The translations under genes were made by a program, and so were the position numbers. Below are positions 1 through 8,706 of a DNA stretch of 15,065 nt, one piece after another. This DNA is from Fennellomyces sp. T-0311. Taxonomy: Eukaryota; Mucoromycota; Mucoromycetes; Mucorales; Lichtheimiaceae. The stretch spans positions 1 through 15,065 of the forward strand of contig JALLLT010000152.1 of the NCBI GenBank assembly GCA_025266875.1. The letters run 5' to 3'. Below the pieces are notes generated by a model. It made no database searches. It was not told the DNA's origin and saw only the letters and a list, made by a program, of their open reading frames with translations. Position 1 is the stretch's first letter; the number at the start of each line of letters is the position of its first letter.

Positions 1-543
1 CTAATAAACGAAACTGAACAATGGTGCCTAAATGGAACATATATCCTTGCCGGTTAGTATTTCAAGCATTCTGTGCTTTAATGAATATTACTGACATGAA
101 GCTGTTTGTACTTGAAAGACTCTACATATCCACTACGACCCACGATAATGGTGCCCTATTCACGGACAGCAACAGATCTTGCCGAGAAGAAGTTCAACTT
201 CGTCCACTCTTCCATGTGTATGGCTATTGAACGAGCCTTCGGTTGCCTTGTTTCTCGTTGGAGATTCCTGCGCCATTACCTTTATCTTAAGGATCATGAG
301 CGATTGACATTGGCAATATACGCATGCTGTATATTGCACAATATCTGCATCGAACGGCATAATCCTCATTCCAATGAACTTTTTCCATTGAATACGGAAG
401 AAGATGAAGGCACAGGACGCATTTCTGTAATGGGTTCAGGACACCAGCGCGGTGCTGGAGACACTGCGTCGCTGCGTCAGCAAGGTGTCATAGTACGCGA
501 TAGATTAAGAGATGAATTGTATGAAGCCAGTCGTAGATTGTAG
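1..543 (+). CDS. PIF/Harbinger DDE transposase, 3' part (partial)
   Basis: This is the C-terminal part of a DDE_Tnp_4 nuclease, the enzyme that cuts and joins PIF/Harbinger element ends. The clear coding frame runs from about 101 to the TAG at 541-543. It starts after a likely acceptor (AG at 99-100), because the same frame has a TGA just upstream at 97-99; a GTTAGT donor at 53 would give a 48-nt intron, but the exon before it is uncertain. Seen in order: YLKDSTYPL (aspartate codon at 118-120, matching the family's GDsgYPL catalytic Asp), FNFVHSS, then AIERAFGCLVSRWR (matching vErAFGrLKxRfR, which holds the catalytic Glu), and CCILHNICI, a typical end of the fold. An acidic, Gly/Arg-rich tail follows. 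The start lies outside the window. It converges on the Myb-like partner at 594-1030, a usual Harbinger layout. Family call is firm; activity cannot be judged. Confidence 0.85.
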
Positions 544-546
544 TAA

Positions 547-598
547 AATAAAACAAACATTATAAAAGTTAAGTAGAAGTTAAACAAAGTCATTTATT
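547..598. terminator. Convergent poly(A) signals of the two Harbinger genes
   Basis: AATAAA lies at 547-552 on the plus strand, four bases after the nuclease stop. Another AATAAA lies on the minus strand at 593-598, overlapping the stop codon of the partner gene. The two convergent genes therefore end within about 50 bp of each other. Seen in sequence; the function as poly(A) signals is inferred. Confidence 0.5.
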
Positions 599-1030
599 GA
601 TCATCATGATTATCGACTTGCTCTGCTTCAGTACCGCTTGTGCTTCCATTGTTTGGGCCACCACTGTTGCCAAGGCGACCAAAAAATTCCCTCAGTGTCT
701 GAAGGTACTCTGAATGGCGTCGGTTTTCTGCTGCCTCAAAATCTCGTGCACGACGATCCTCGGCCTCCTCAAACCGACGGAAAGACTCGCCAATGCTGGC
801 TATCAGGCGATCCATCTGCTGGTTAGCATTTTCGAGGACCTGCTCTTGGAACGCGGTGGTTCGGCGTCTTTGTGCTGGCCGCTCATTAACTCCATCCTCG
901 TCGTTGCGTTGTCTGTTTCGAACAAGGCCACTGATGGAGTCCATGGTGGCCAGTGGAACAATTGCTGGATCGCTGCCAACAATGCTATCTATGGCATCAT
1001 AATATTCCCATCGTTCTTGTCCAGGAGACA
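594..1030 (-). pseudogene. Harbinger Myb/SANT-type partner protein, 3' exon only
   Basis: PIF/Harbinger elements carry a second gene for a Myb/SANT-like protein that binds the ends and helps the nuclease. This exon encodes about 145 residues. It begins with a stretch (GQERWEYYDAIDSIVG) that resembles the conserved segment just after the SANT domain in such proteins. A basic PAQRRR stretch follows, then a long Glu/Arg-rich coiled coil (roughly residues 60-115) and a Gly/Ser-rich acidic tail. The exon probably starts at 1030 behind a CTGCGCAG acceptor, not at the non-ATG codon 1031. No SANT-coding exon is visible to its right, where a cluster of inverted repeats lies instead, so I read it as a truncated copy. 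The product is judged from composition, one motif and context; confidence is moderate. Confidence 0.6.
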
Positions 1031-1042
1031 CTGCGCAGTGGG

Positions 1043-1170
1043 TGAGGAATCCCCTATCTGAAAAGTGGGGGATTCTCTAAGGTATTCTTAAGAATCCCCT
1101 AGCGAATCACCTAGTAGGGGATTCCTCAGTTGAAAAAAGGTTCTGTAAGAATCCACTAGGGGATTCCTCA
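1043..1170. repeat. Cluster of 14-bp inverted repeats at the Harbinger edge
   Basis: TGAGGAATCCCCTA at 1043-1056 is matched perfectly in inverse orientation at 1115-1128 and again at 1157-1170. Shorter variants lie between (around 1068-1078 and 1090-1102), giving five related copies in 128 bp. They could be the end and subterminal repeats of the Harbinger element, or a small MITE-like insertion with TIRs at 1043 and 1157. I found no clear 3-bp target duplication for either reading. Confidence 0.6.
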
Positions 1171-1500
1171 ACACTAACCAAAAGCAGAATGCATGCAAAG
1201 ATACAAAAAGAGACGCAGACTGCATGACGCTTATATGCACATAGCCTGCCAGTGCATACATAAGAGTAACAGAATATGTGCTTTCGATCGATCGATTTTT
1301 AGCAGCGATGCTGTGCATACATAATTATAGTGCATTATTTGGTAGCAGTTTTTTATGAACGACCAAAAAATTAAATGGTAGCAATTTGCATGGAATATGA
1401 TTGCATGGTTCAAATATATTTTTTATTATTATGGCAGTAATGCTACAATGTCTAAACAGCTATAGGTAACGCCTAGGATGGTGGCCGGAGCAATGCGGTA
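1171..1500. other. Gene-free AT-rich stretch
   Basis: No coding pattern, repeat or RNA gene could be recognised. A short tandem of GATC/ATCG around 1286-1296 and several A/T runs are the only texture. The minus-strand reading frame here merely crosses the inverted-repeat cluster and has no protein-like composition. Confidence 0.4.
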
Positions 1501-1713
1501 GTGAATACAAAACGGTTGATACTTGCCGCAACTTGGATTCCGTGCAATGTCTGTGAGAAACAAAGAATCATTAGTATTAATCCTTCAGCGATTGCAATCT
1601 CAACACCACTAACCTGTAGTCATGGCAATGTGAACGAAGGTGAACTGGTATTGAAACGCGTTAGTAAGAAAGAAGATGCTGCTGCCGCATTGGAAACTAA
1701 CCTTTTGTTTTAA
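1501..1713 (+). CDS. Unrecognised 70-residue frame with a Cys pair
   Basis: I do not recognise this frame. It starts with GTG, so if coding it is likely an inner exon rather than a whole gene. It contains W-I-P-C-N-V-C-E-K-Q-R near its start and one further Cys about 25 residues later. This loosely recalls the opening of CW-type zinc fingers (W-x-x-C-x2-C-x-K-W-R), but the second Trp is missing. The C-terminal half is Lys/Glu/Ala-rich. No TATA box or convincing splice sites were identified around it. It may be a relic exon or chance. Confidence 0.15.
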   Translation: MNTKRLILAATWIPCNVCEKQRIISINPSAIAISTPLTCSHGNVNEGELVLKRVSKKEDAAAALETNLLF

Positions 1714-2006
1714 CGGAGCGTGATGAACTAGCTATTGGGACAGTGTTAGTATAACAGAGAGAATAGAAATCTTACCGGATATTATGAGAGCCTGTGTAGA
1801 TGGAAAGCAGAAAAGATCAGGAAAAGAAAGAGAAGGTTACGAAAGAAAAGCGGCAATTGCGCCCTTTACATACTGTTGTAGAAAAAACCCAGTCCTGCTG
1901 CACTTGGCAAACGTGAAGTCATGCGTGATGTCTATCTGCAATAAAAGCAGCATAAAATGAGTTCCTTGTCATTCACTTTCTTTAATCCACTTACTTCGAT
2001 CGCACC
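1714..2006. other. Gene-free stretch before the coiled-coil gene
   Basis: Purine-rich in its middle (about 1800-1860). No coding frame, repeat or RNA gene was recognised. It presumably holds the upstream promoter region of the gene at 2061. Confidence 0.35.
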
Positions 2007-2013
2007 TATAAAG
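2007..2013 (+). promoter_or_regulatory. TATA box of the coiled-coil gene
   Basis: TATAAAG lies 54 bp before the ATG at 2061. Almost the same spacing (52 bp) separates TATA boxes from ATGs in the two genes at 13284 and 13937, which supports this as a real core promoter. Confidence 0.5.
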
Positions 2014-2060
2014 TAAGATAGAGCACCCACCAGAGATCAATATCCTTAGATAGCCTTTAG

Positions 2061-2381
2061 ATGTGTTCCAACAACAACAACAGCAACGAGCGCCAACAGC
2101 ATGCAGAATCGCTGGAGCTTTTCAGATTGCATGCGGCCGTTCAAGACCTGCAAGGGCAATGTGATACCTTGCAGGGCGAAAACTATGCGTTGCAGCAGCA
2201 GCTCGAGGGCCTAGCGTCGCATATTGCTTCTCAGCAACAGCGACAGCAACAGCAGCAGCAGGATGCGGTGGATACCATGCATGGATTGGATGATGTGGTC
2301 CGTGCAGAAGCTGTTGTAAGAACACTTGAAAAATGCATTCAATACTTTCAATATCATCCACTGCGCAAAATTAGAAGTATC
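2061..2381 (+). pseudogene. Coiled-coil protein gene, cut at the Plavaka left end
   Basis: I do not recognise the family. From the ATG at 2061 the frame encodes an Asn-rich start, then a clear heptad-patterned coiled coil (about residues 18-60, L-x-E-N-Y-A-L-type spacing) and a Gln run. A good intron candidate follows: GTAAGA donor at 2316, acceptor ATTAG ending at 2378 (63 nt, phase 0). After it the frame runs straight into the terminal repeat of the Plavaka unit at 2382, with a stop soon after (TGA at 2403-2405 spliced, TAA at 2406-2408 unspliced). The 3' end is therefore probably missing, removed or displaced by that element. A TATA box at 2007 supports transcription from the plus strand. 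The role is unknown; a dimerising transposon accessory protein would fit the setting but is only a guess. Confidence 0.45.
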
Positions 2382-2391
2382 CATCGGAAAA
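2382..2391 (+). repeat. Left terminal inverted repeat of the Plavaka unit
   Basis: CATCGGAAAA here is the exact reverse complement of 8707-8716. Both copies sit at the outer edge of GGGTTGA arrays. Beyond ten bases the two ends diverge. Confidence 0.55.
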
Positions 2392-2420
2392 GATACCCCG
2401 CTGATTAAGCCCTTATGAAG

Positions 2421-2610
2421 GTTGCGGGGATTGAGTGAAGGTTGACAGGGTTTATAAACCTACCAAAACATTTAGCGGGGTTGAGAGAGGGTTGACAGGG
2501 TTTATAAACTTGCCAAAATGTTGGCGGGGTTGAGAGAGGGTTGACAGGGTTTATAAACTTGCCAAAATGTTGGCGGGGTTGAGAGAGGGTTGAGAGCGTT
2601 TAAAATCGTG
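2421..2610 (+). repeat. Left subterminal array, period 49-50 bp
   Basis: About 3.5 direct copies of a 49-50-bp unit. Each contains GGTTGACAG (2440, 2490, 2539; diverged at 2588) followed by GGGTTTATAAAC, then a C-C-A-A-A-A-rich part and GGGGTTGAGAG. Subterminal repeats of this kind are usual transposase binding sites in DNA transposons. The related right array lies in the same, not the inverted, orientation. The 2611-2729 stretch next to it holds only A/T-rich DNA up to the transposase stop. Confidence 0.8.
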
Positions 2611-2729
2611 AACAGATTTTATCTACCTTGAATTGTGTTGAAGCGGGTTAAGCACCTTTATAAACAGTAACCAAGTATATGAATGCGCAACGTTTTATAG
2701 ACAATAATATCAAATACTCTTAGGTAGAT

Positions 2730-5700
2730 CTAGGCGTCATCATCTTCCGTGCCTACTTGCTTGGGATTATCGTACTCCTTATTCCAGTGAACAAACTCTT
2801 TGCTTCTTTCATTGATATGTGGAAGTCGGCCTCTGCTGTTGCACCAGGAAAACCGATCCGAATCATGATTCAGTAAATACTTTCCATACATTGATCCCAG
2901 GACAGGATCAACGAAAGCATCTGAATCATAATCCGGAACGACATGGATTGTACGCTTTACCCGTTCGATTTGGCTTATAAACAGGCCTTTATACGTATCG
3001 TCAAGGTCAGGTGAAATAACCTCTAACCCAGTCTTGTGTGTTTCGCCCAAAGGACAGTATCGGCGTGCCAGTACCAGATCGTATTCTCTACCCCTGTACT
3101 TCGCCCGGAAGACCATGAGGACTTGGCCATACGACTCGTATATCTCTTTGTCGCTCCTGTCCTTGATGTTGGGGAACTCAAATACCGCGAAATCTTTCCT
3201 TTCACGGCCATGGAACTGATCATGTGTTCTGATCTTGTCGATAATAACCTTGCCATTGGTGTCGCAGTCCTCTACTATCAAGGTTTGATACACCTTGATC
3301 GTATCGTCGTCGAGCTGTGGTAAGTTGCGTAGTGCAACACGTGCGAAGTTGTTATCGATAGTGGTGTGGAAGAAGGAGCGAAGGATTATGGACAATCCAT
3401 GGAAAGTGCCTTGCTGTGATAATACGGATACTTCTTTGGGATCTGTTTCTGATGCGAGCTTATATGACAGTTGGCTTCGTCTGGAAATGATCTTGGAAAT
3501 TGTCGCTTTTGCGCGAAGTGATGTTGTAAGAGTACTTGATTGGTTTATGGCAACGTCAAAAAGTAGGTCCTTCTTTTGAATAAAGTTGGCCATTTGGGAC
3601 AGCGAATCAAACCGACCGTTAGTTCGTTTTGCCGGCTTCTTTACATCGATAGTGTGTTGATGCTCGGAGCTGGTTGTGCTATAGCCTCTGATTATACCCC
3701 GAGATCGGATATCGTGGGCATACTTTTGAAGCATGTGATTTTTGGGGAAGTTCAAACCGGATGGAGAGTACTTTTGGAATATTGGACTGTACTTATAGTA
3801 TGCATCCAATGACTCCTCCATTTCAGTAAGACTATCCTCGGTATGTTCCTCGGCGGTGGCGTGCATTACGAAATCCAAGAAATGACGCAAGCAAAGTGCT
3901 GCTTGTAGCGGAATATAATCGTAACAGCAAGGTAAGATGATAGCCATATTGCTTCGCCATTCCGTATAAGTTGGATTTCGCAAAAAGCGTGGAAAAATGC
4001 CTTGGTTGAACCGACGATGATCTTTGTACTGAGGTATCATGGATGCTCGATTGTTAATTTCTTCAATGATGGAAGCTCCTTTGGTACCATTCAGATCCAT
4101 GATCAGTTTGTCGAGACAGTTGAGCAAGTGTTCGTATACACCGCCAAGCTGGTGCAAGTCATCCACAAGTAGTGAATCATGGAGATCAAAGAATGGTTGA
4201 GGAAGTTTCCAAAATGCGTTCTATCATATATAGTATAATGCCATGTTTAGCAAAAAAGTAAAATATCTACATTATTGATTGATAGTACCTGGATGTTATG
4301 CATTGAAATCTCCATGAATATTTCCTCATCTTCTTCATCTTCTTCTTTTTCTCCTTCGGTGCCGTGCAAAAGACCGTTTCCAAGTTTGTACAAATGTTCC
4401 ATCTTGGATGACGTTCGTAGTTCCGCTGTACCGTTTTCGCGGTACTCGCTTGTCAGAACGAAGCAACGTGGGCAACCTCGGGCGGTATTTCCGCTTTTAA
4501 CTAAGGCGAGAAGCGATCTAATATAATGTTTAATAAATATACATGCAAAGAGTCAGCGATACTTACTGTTCTTGGTAATCTGCGGAATACGCTGCCAACG
4601 CGGGGATACATTTGTATACTTTTTGATCTGGCCCTTGCATCTTGAAGATGTCGAACTTTCGAAAAGGTGCCATGACGAGACTAATACAGTAATGGAAGAT
4701 CGCCTTTTTTGCTAATGGAAACCATTTCTTATTCGACAACCTCTTGCTTTCAATAACCGGCAAATATGCTAGTAAGCGAGTACCGTGCAATGTATCTTTG
4801 GTTCTATACTCAAAAGGAGTGTTTGCTACGTAGCCATAAAATGCTTAGCCGTTACACATTAACCATATTTATGCCATATGTTACTACTAACCTAGCTTCA
4901 AGTATATCGGCCACGCACTATTTCTCAGGTTGCCGGTAATTACTGTTTTGTCTGATGCAAGCATAAGACCAAGAATAACGCATCCCTCCTTTGATATCTT
5001 CTATGGACGAACATTAACCGCGTTAATACGTATACCACTGATGCTAAATCGCTTGGTATATTTATACCTGGAGCTCTTGCCACCATTGTCCGCTGTAGAT
5101 ATCGCTATATACTCTTTTTCCATCTCTGGTAACAGTAGCGGGGTGTAAACGTGTTACGTCGTTGAATAGTGGATGGCTGAAGAGTTTCTCGGCCAAATTG
5201 CGAATATCGCGGTAAATGAGGGACGGTTGGCCAATTACCTCCAGGAATTGCTGTTTGTGCTTTTTAGGGAAGTCAGGAACAAGATCGAGATCAATCTTTT
5301 CGGTTTTAAACGGCTAGAAAATACGTAGTCGAGTTGTTTGAAAAAATTCATCGTGACATACACATAACATCAACGGTTACGTACCAGTGTATACTTCTCG
5401 CTTTGATTCTTAGATATCGTTCGAAATACGCTATCGAAAGTCGTGAATAGTGCATTATGCTCCAATGGCGCCACTCTTGCATGCTCTTGAGCAATCATAA
5501 TAAGTTCAACAAGGCTAAGGTATACTCGAAATTAGTTGAGAATATAATATCTTGATAATGTTTTTTGATTTTATACCGCTTGTATTGTGCCTGTGAGAGC
5601 CCGTTATCTAAAGCGAACTCGGCAATCAATAGTTCTAGGCTAGATATGTCAATTGCCTTTGGGGAGTTCTTCGAGCTGGCTGGCTTAGACCACAAATCCC

Positions 5701-6073
5701 CAGAGAAAGGTTCTTTGTAGCGCAAACACGTTGATATCGAGTCGACGAGTCTATTTTACCGTTGTAACGTACCTTCAATATATGCATCTTCATCGTTTTT
5801 GTCGGCTAGCGTGTCATGTTCCATAGTAAAATCCATGGGCGCAACATGAGCTTCTTGTTCGTGAAGCAAGTTACTTTCATTTATTTGCTCAGTCAGTGAT
5901 GACATATGGGCATCCGCTGTGCTATCATCTTCAGAACACTGCAATGGCGTATCGACAAATGGCAAAGGTTGATTCGCATGCATCGTCATTATATGAGAAC
6001 GAAGAGCCTTTACTGACGCAAATGTGCGCTTAGAGAGGCAGTTACGATAGCAACATTGATATTGGTGTGGCAT
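2730..6073 (-). CDS. Plavaka transposase (966 aa, 8 exons)
   Basis: DDE-type transposase of the fungal Plavaka family, expected to cut and move the surrounding element. Exons on the minus strand: 6073-5773, 5712-5577, 5514-5385, 5313-5068, 5000-4892, 4825-4567, 4517-4289, 4220-2730. All seven introns (49-69 nt) keep frame and phase, giving 966 residues with no stop. Seen: an N-terminal C2H2-like finger (C8/C12, H27/H32) as in many Plavaka proteins; YSGQWWQELQ ending at 271; LASDKT with D288; CPRC at 409-412; an acidic run near 445-456; FWKLP at 473-477 and VDDLHQLGGVYEHLL with D490; and YSTTSSEHQHTIDV with E656 and H659. D288, D490 and E656 are the likely triad. Relatives usually have two glutamates in the last motif; here the first is Thr. 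The start ATG at 6073 directly precedes the finger. It is divergent from the gene at 6647. Confidence 0.9.
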
Positions 6074-6646
6074 GGTGAATGTAAAGAGTGATAAAAGTGG
6101 TTCATGTACACGGATAAATTAAGCTAACATAAATGTTTGTTACACAGACTGTCAACCTGGTAATTCGTACATTTTTATCAAGTATCGTGATCATTCACTA
6201 TATACTGCCACCTATAATGCAAAAGAGAAGCCCAAAGAAACTTAAAAGAAGATAAATAAGCTCAGATATGCCGCGATTTGCATATGATATGCATGAGCCC
6301 GAACTTGACGTTCCGTTGCTAAGCTTATATTTTCTACAGCTTTAGCAAGTACATTAGTGATGATCATGGAATGCTATGGAAAATAGTAATCGCCACCAAC
6401 TGGGAAAGTCTTTCATGATCCGGCTCGCGCCGCTTGCCATGTGTTTTTCATTGGTGTTAATGGAACGGCGATTTATATTAATTCCGCTTGGTGCTACAAC
6501 GCCAAAAAACGAATTATCAGAATAAGGTTTGATAGGCTATACGCGAAACACCGATGACAAAGATCAGTACCGCCTTCGCGTGCGGATACAGCAGTCAGTC
6601 ACTGAAAATACTTTTGTTTTCTTTCTTACTAATTACTTGTAAAAAA
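6074..6646. promoter_or_regulatory. Shared divergent promoter region of the Plavaka unit
   Basis: This 573-bp stretch separates the two outward-transcribed genes, so it should hold both promoters. No TATA box comparable to those of neighbouring elements is visible. It contains one inverted copy of GGTTGACAG at 6149-6157, 76 bp upstream of the transposase ATG. The same 9-mer recurs in both end arrays. A 49-codon frame at 6376-6525 has no supporting feature. Confidence 0.5.
6149..6157 (-). promoter_or_regulatory. GGTTGACAG motif in the divergent promoter
   Basis: Reverse complement of the 9-mer found at 2440, 2490, 2539 and 8697. Its place upstream of the transposase start suggests autoregulation by the protein that binds the element ends. 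The match is seen directly; its function is inferred. Confidence 0.4.
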
Positions 6647-8363
6647 ATGGTTAACACTCCAAACCCTACTAGAAAACAGTATCGGCCACCTGTCAACTAC
6701 TTGATACATAGTAAATACACTCTAGCGACCGCGCTATGCATGGATACATTCGTATTGTTTACATTGGTGCAATTATCTTTTATAGATTTGGAAGACGAGG
6801 ACGAAAGTATGAGCCAGCAACAAGGCAGAAGAGTCCTTGCTCCGAATGCTGGGCAGAATGGCTCTATGTAAGTTGTATATCAGTTTGTTCTTTACAGTGG
6901 TGGGTGATATAGTCGTCATTTAAACCGTTTTGGCGACATTCTTTTCTTAGCGTCCAAATGCCGAATCTGAGTCCATCTTTCAGTCGTCAATGGAATGAAG
7001 AGGTATAGCAACCTTTGAAGAGAAGCACATCTTTAATCATGTATCAATTGTAGGAAGAATCTTTGGAAGAATCTTTGGACGAATCTGAGTTCGAGGATGA
7101 AGGTGCAGCACCAAAGGTTGCTCGCATCAAAAACGTTCCTCAGCGTTTGCAGCAGCTTCCGCAATCAAGGTAAGCAATCTATTAGTCCCCTGCATCTTGC
7201 ATATTCATATACTCTTCACTATCAAGTGCTGTTATGCCCCCACCTCCACCTCATTATAATATTGAGGTAGGCTCTCCTCAATGGCCAGCTCTGGTGAAAG
7301 GCGCTGCTCGCTATGTAGCTTTGGAAAATGCCTTTCCGAACGTGGCAGACGCAAGTCTGTCATGTAAGAAACAGCTCCAGCTGATTTTTGGTGGCACTTT
7401 TGAACCAGACAGGCCAATTAGTCCAACGCTCGACGGCCATGTAAGCATAGAGCAGAATGGTATCGTGCTATATTGAACATAACATTCGAATCTCTTATTT
7501 GTAGTACTTCAGGATGATCTCTATCCAACGTACACAGCTTCACAGTGCTGTTAACAATTGGCTGGCTGGCTATACTTTCCCCGGTTGCGATTTTCCTGCG
7601 GATGTAAGCTCCCGGATCGAGATCTATCGATACATGGTAGAAGACCATCGGTATTGTGTTACTGCATCGATTTCCTTGTAAATCACAAAGCTTATGTTAC
7701 TTGCATATGTATCATTAATAGATTCGCTCGCAAGAACTACAAGCTCGATGGAAAGTATCTCTACTCGCGGTGCATCATCGACTGTATTGTCAGTGTGCTT
7801 GTCTGTGGCCGTGGGATTAAGAAGCTGAATCCTTGCCCCCGCCTCATATCCAAGGAGTGTATCGCGCTCATTACACTGATGGTAATTACACCAATACTAA
7901 GGTGAGTACTCATGCTTATATATTCGTATATAGATTTTGTATCGGTTGGGCAAGAAAATCGGGGATATGGAGAAGCAGGAAGGTGAGAAGATCACCGATG
8001 ATGCGGCTGGTGGGCCCAGCAATGCTGTGAATGAGGATTTGGCGGTACCAAGGGCAAGCGTACTGCCAGAAAGACGAATTCAAGTGGGACTCCTTCTGGG
8101 ATAGGGCTTACCGTGACATGCTTAGCAGCACTGGTGAGCTCGGCAAGTACATTTCCTGGCTACCAGTTCAGAAATGGGTGCACGAGCACATCGAACGTGC
8201 AAAGTTAAAAGCTAGCAATGCAGAACGTAGTGTTGCCGAGCTTTTTGCTGGCGTTATACGTCAAGAAGAGTTGCAAGCCCACCAGCCATATTCCATGGCT
8301 CCTGAAGCGCCTGAGGCGATATCGTCCGCACTCAGGCAAAGCCTGTCAAAAGAAGACGCATGA
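6647..8363 (+). CDS. Plavaka-unit partner protein, DUF6532-like (415 aa, 9 exons)
   Basis: Proposed exons: 6647-6710, 6786-6867, 6951-7002, 7054-7169, 7227-7440, 7505-7677, 7722-7881, 7934-8026, 8070-8363. All phases agree and the frame is open for 415 residues. The ATG at 6647 follows an A-rich context. The first 100 residues are polar and disordered, with an acidic EESLEESLDE repeat. A Pro run (109-113) leads into a helical domain from about 122 to 365 (QWPALVKGAARY, then YLYSRCIIDCIV, then SFWDRAY). The order and spacing remind me of fungal DUF6532-type proteins of unknown function; this is pattern memory, not a search. The first intron is in frame and could be retained. The last (43 nt, GTGAAT donor) is weak, and without it a frameshift would be needed. 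Its place inside the element, head to head with the transposase, suggests an accessory role in transposition or silencing escape. Confidence 0.6.
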
Positions 8364-8396
8364 ACTAGAGTAAATAGCTGTTTGTATGTCCAAACG

Positions 8397-8402
8397 AATA
8401 AA
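8397..8402 (+). terminator. Poly(A) signal of the partner gene
   Basis: AATAAA lies 34 bp after the stop codon at 8361-8363, a fitting distance for 3'-end processing. Confidence 0.45.
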
Positions 8403-8593
8403 ACGTCCATATTTTGAAAGAAAATATCGTATACAGTATATATATAATACTGTGAATGGGTTGGAAAGAATGTGTATACACTATATAATTGATTTGGCTC
8501 GCGTGAAGGCTCTCCAGCTAAATAATCTTCCTAACGTTTGCATGATTTATAAATACGATACAACGTTGTGGTGTGTTGACTGAACGTTGAGAA

Positions 8594-8607
8594 GGGTTTA
8601 TAAACCC
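8594..8607. repeat. 14-bp perfect palindrome in the right end
   Basis: GGGTTTATAAACCC is fully self-complementary. The left array carries the same core (GTTTATAAAC) three times, next to GGTTGACAG. This makes it a recurring part of the element ends. Confidence 0.6.
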
Positions 8608-8635
8608 GCTCAATGTTGAGAGCACATTTGAAGGC

Positions 8636-8706
8636 GGGGGGGGGGTTCATGAATCGGGGTTGACGGGGTTGAGAAGGGTTGAGGAGGGTTGAGAAGGGTT
8701 GACAGT
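8636..8706 (+). repeat. Right subterminal GGGTTGA array with G-quadruplex pattern
   Basis: A run of ten G (8636-8645) is followed by five G-tracts at 8656, 8665, 8676, 8686 and 8696, separated by TTGAC or TTGAGNA-type loops of 5-7 bases. This meets the common G3+N1-7 quadruplex rule. Tract spacing is 9-11 bp, about one DNA turn. The last copy, GGTTGACAG at 8697-8705, touches the right terminal repeat. Confidence 0.7.

Noticed and set aside
2421..2610. CRISPR array
   Set aside because: Whole 49-50-bp units repeat, with no variable spacers, and the DNA is eukaryotic.
3023..3812. Several frames of 60-95 codons overlapping the last Plavaka exon
   Set aside because: They are antisense or out-of-frame shadows of a clearly coding 497-codon exon.
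6376..6525. 49-codon plus-strand frame in the divergent promoter
   Set aside because: Short, no motif, no TATA box and no link to the downstream exons.
8386..8583. 65-codon plus-strand frame after the partner gene
   Set aside because: AT-driven composition, lies beyond a poly(A) signal and shows no protein pattern.
2421..8706. GGGTTGA arrays as interstitial telomere repeats
   Set aside because: The units are not a clean short tandem: left spacing is 49-50 bp with other conserved blocks, and both arrays sit just inside transposon ends.
2421..8706. Left and right arrays as long terminal repeats of a retroelement
   Set aside because: They are similar in words but not in length or order. The enclosed genes are a DDE transposase and a partner, with no reverse transcriptase.
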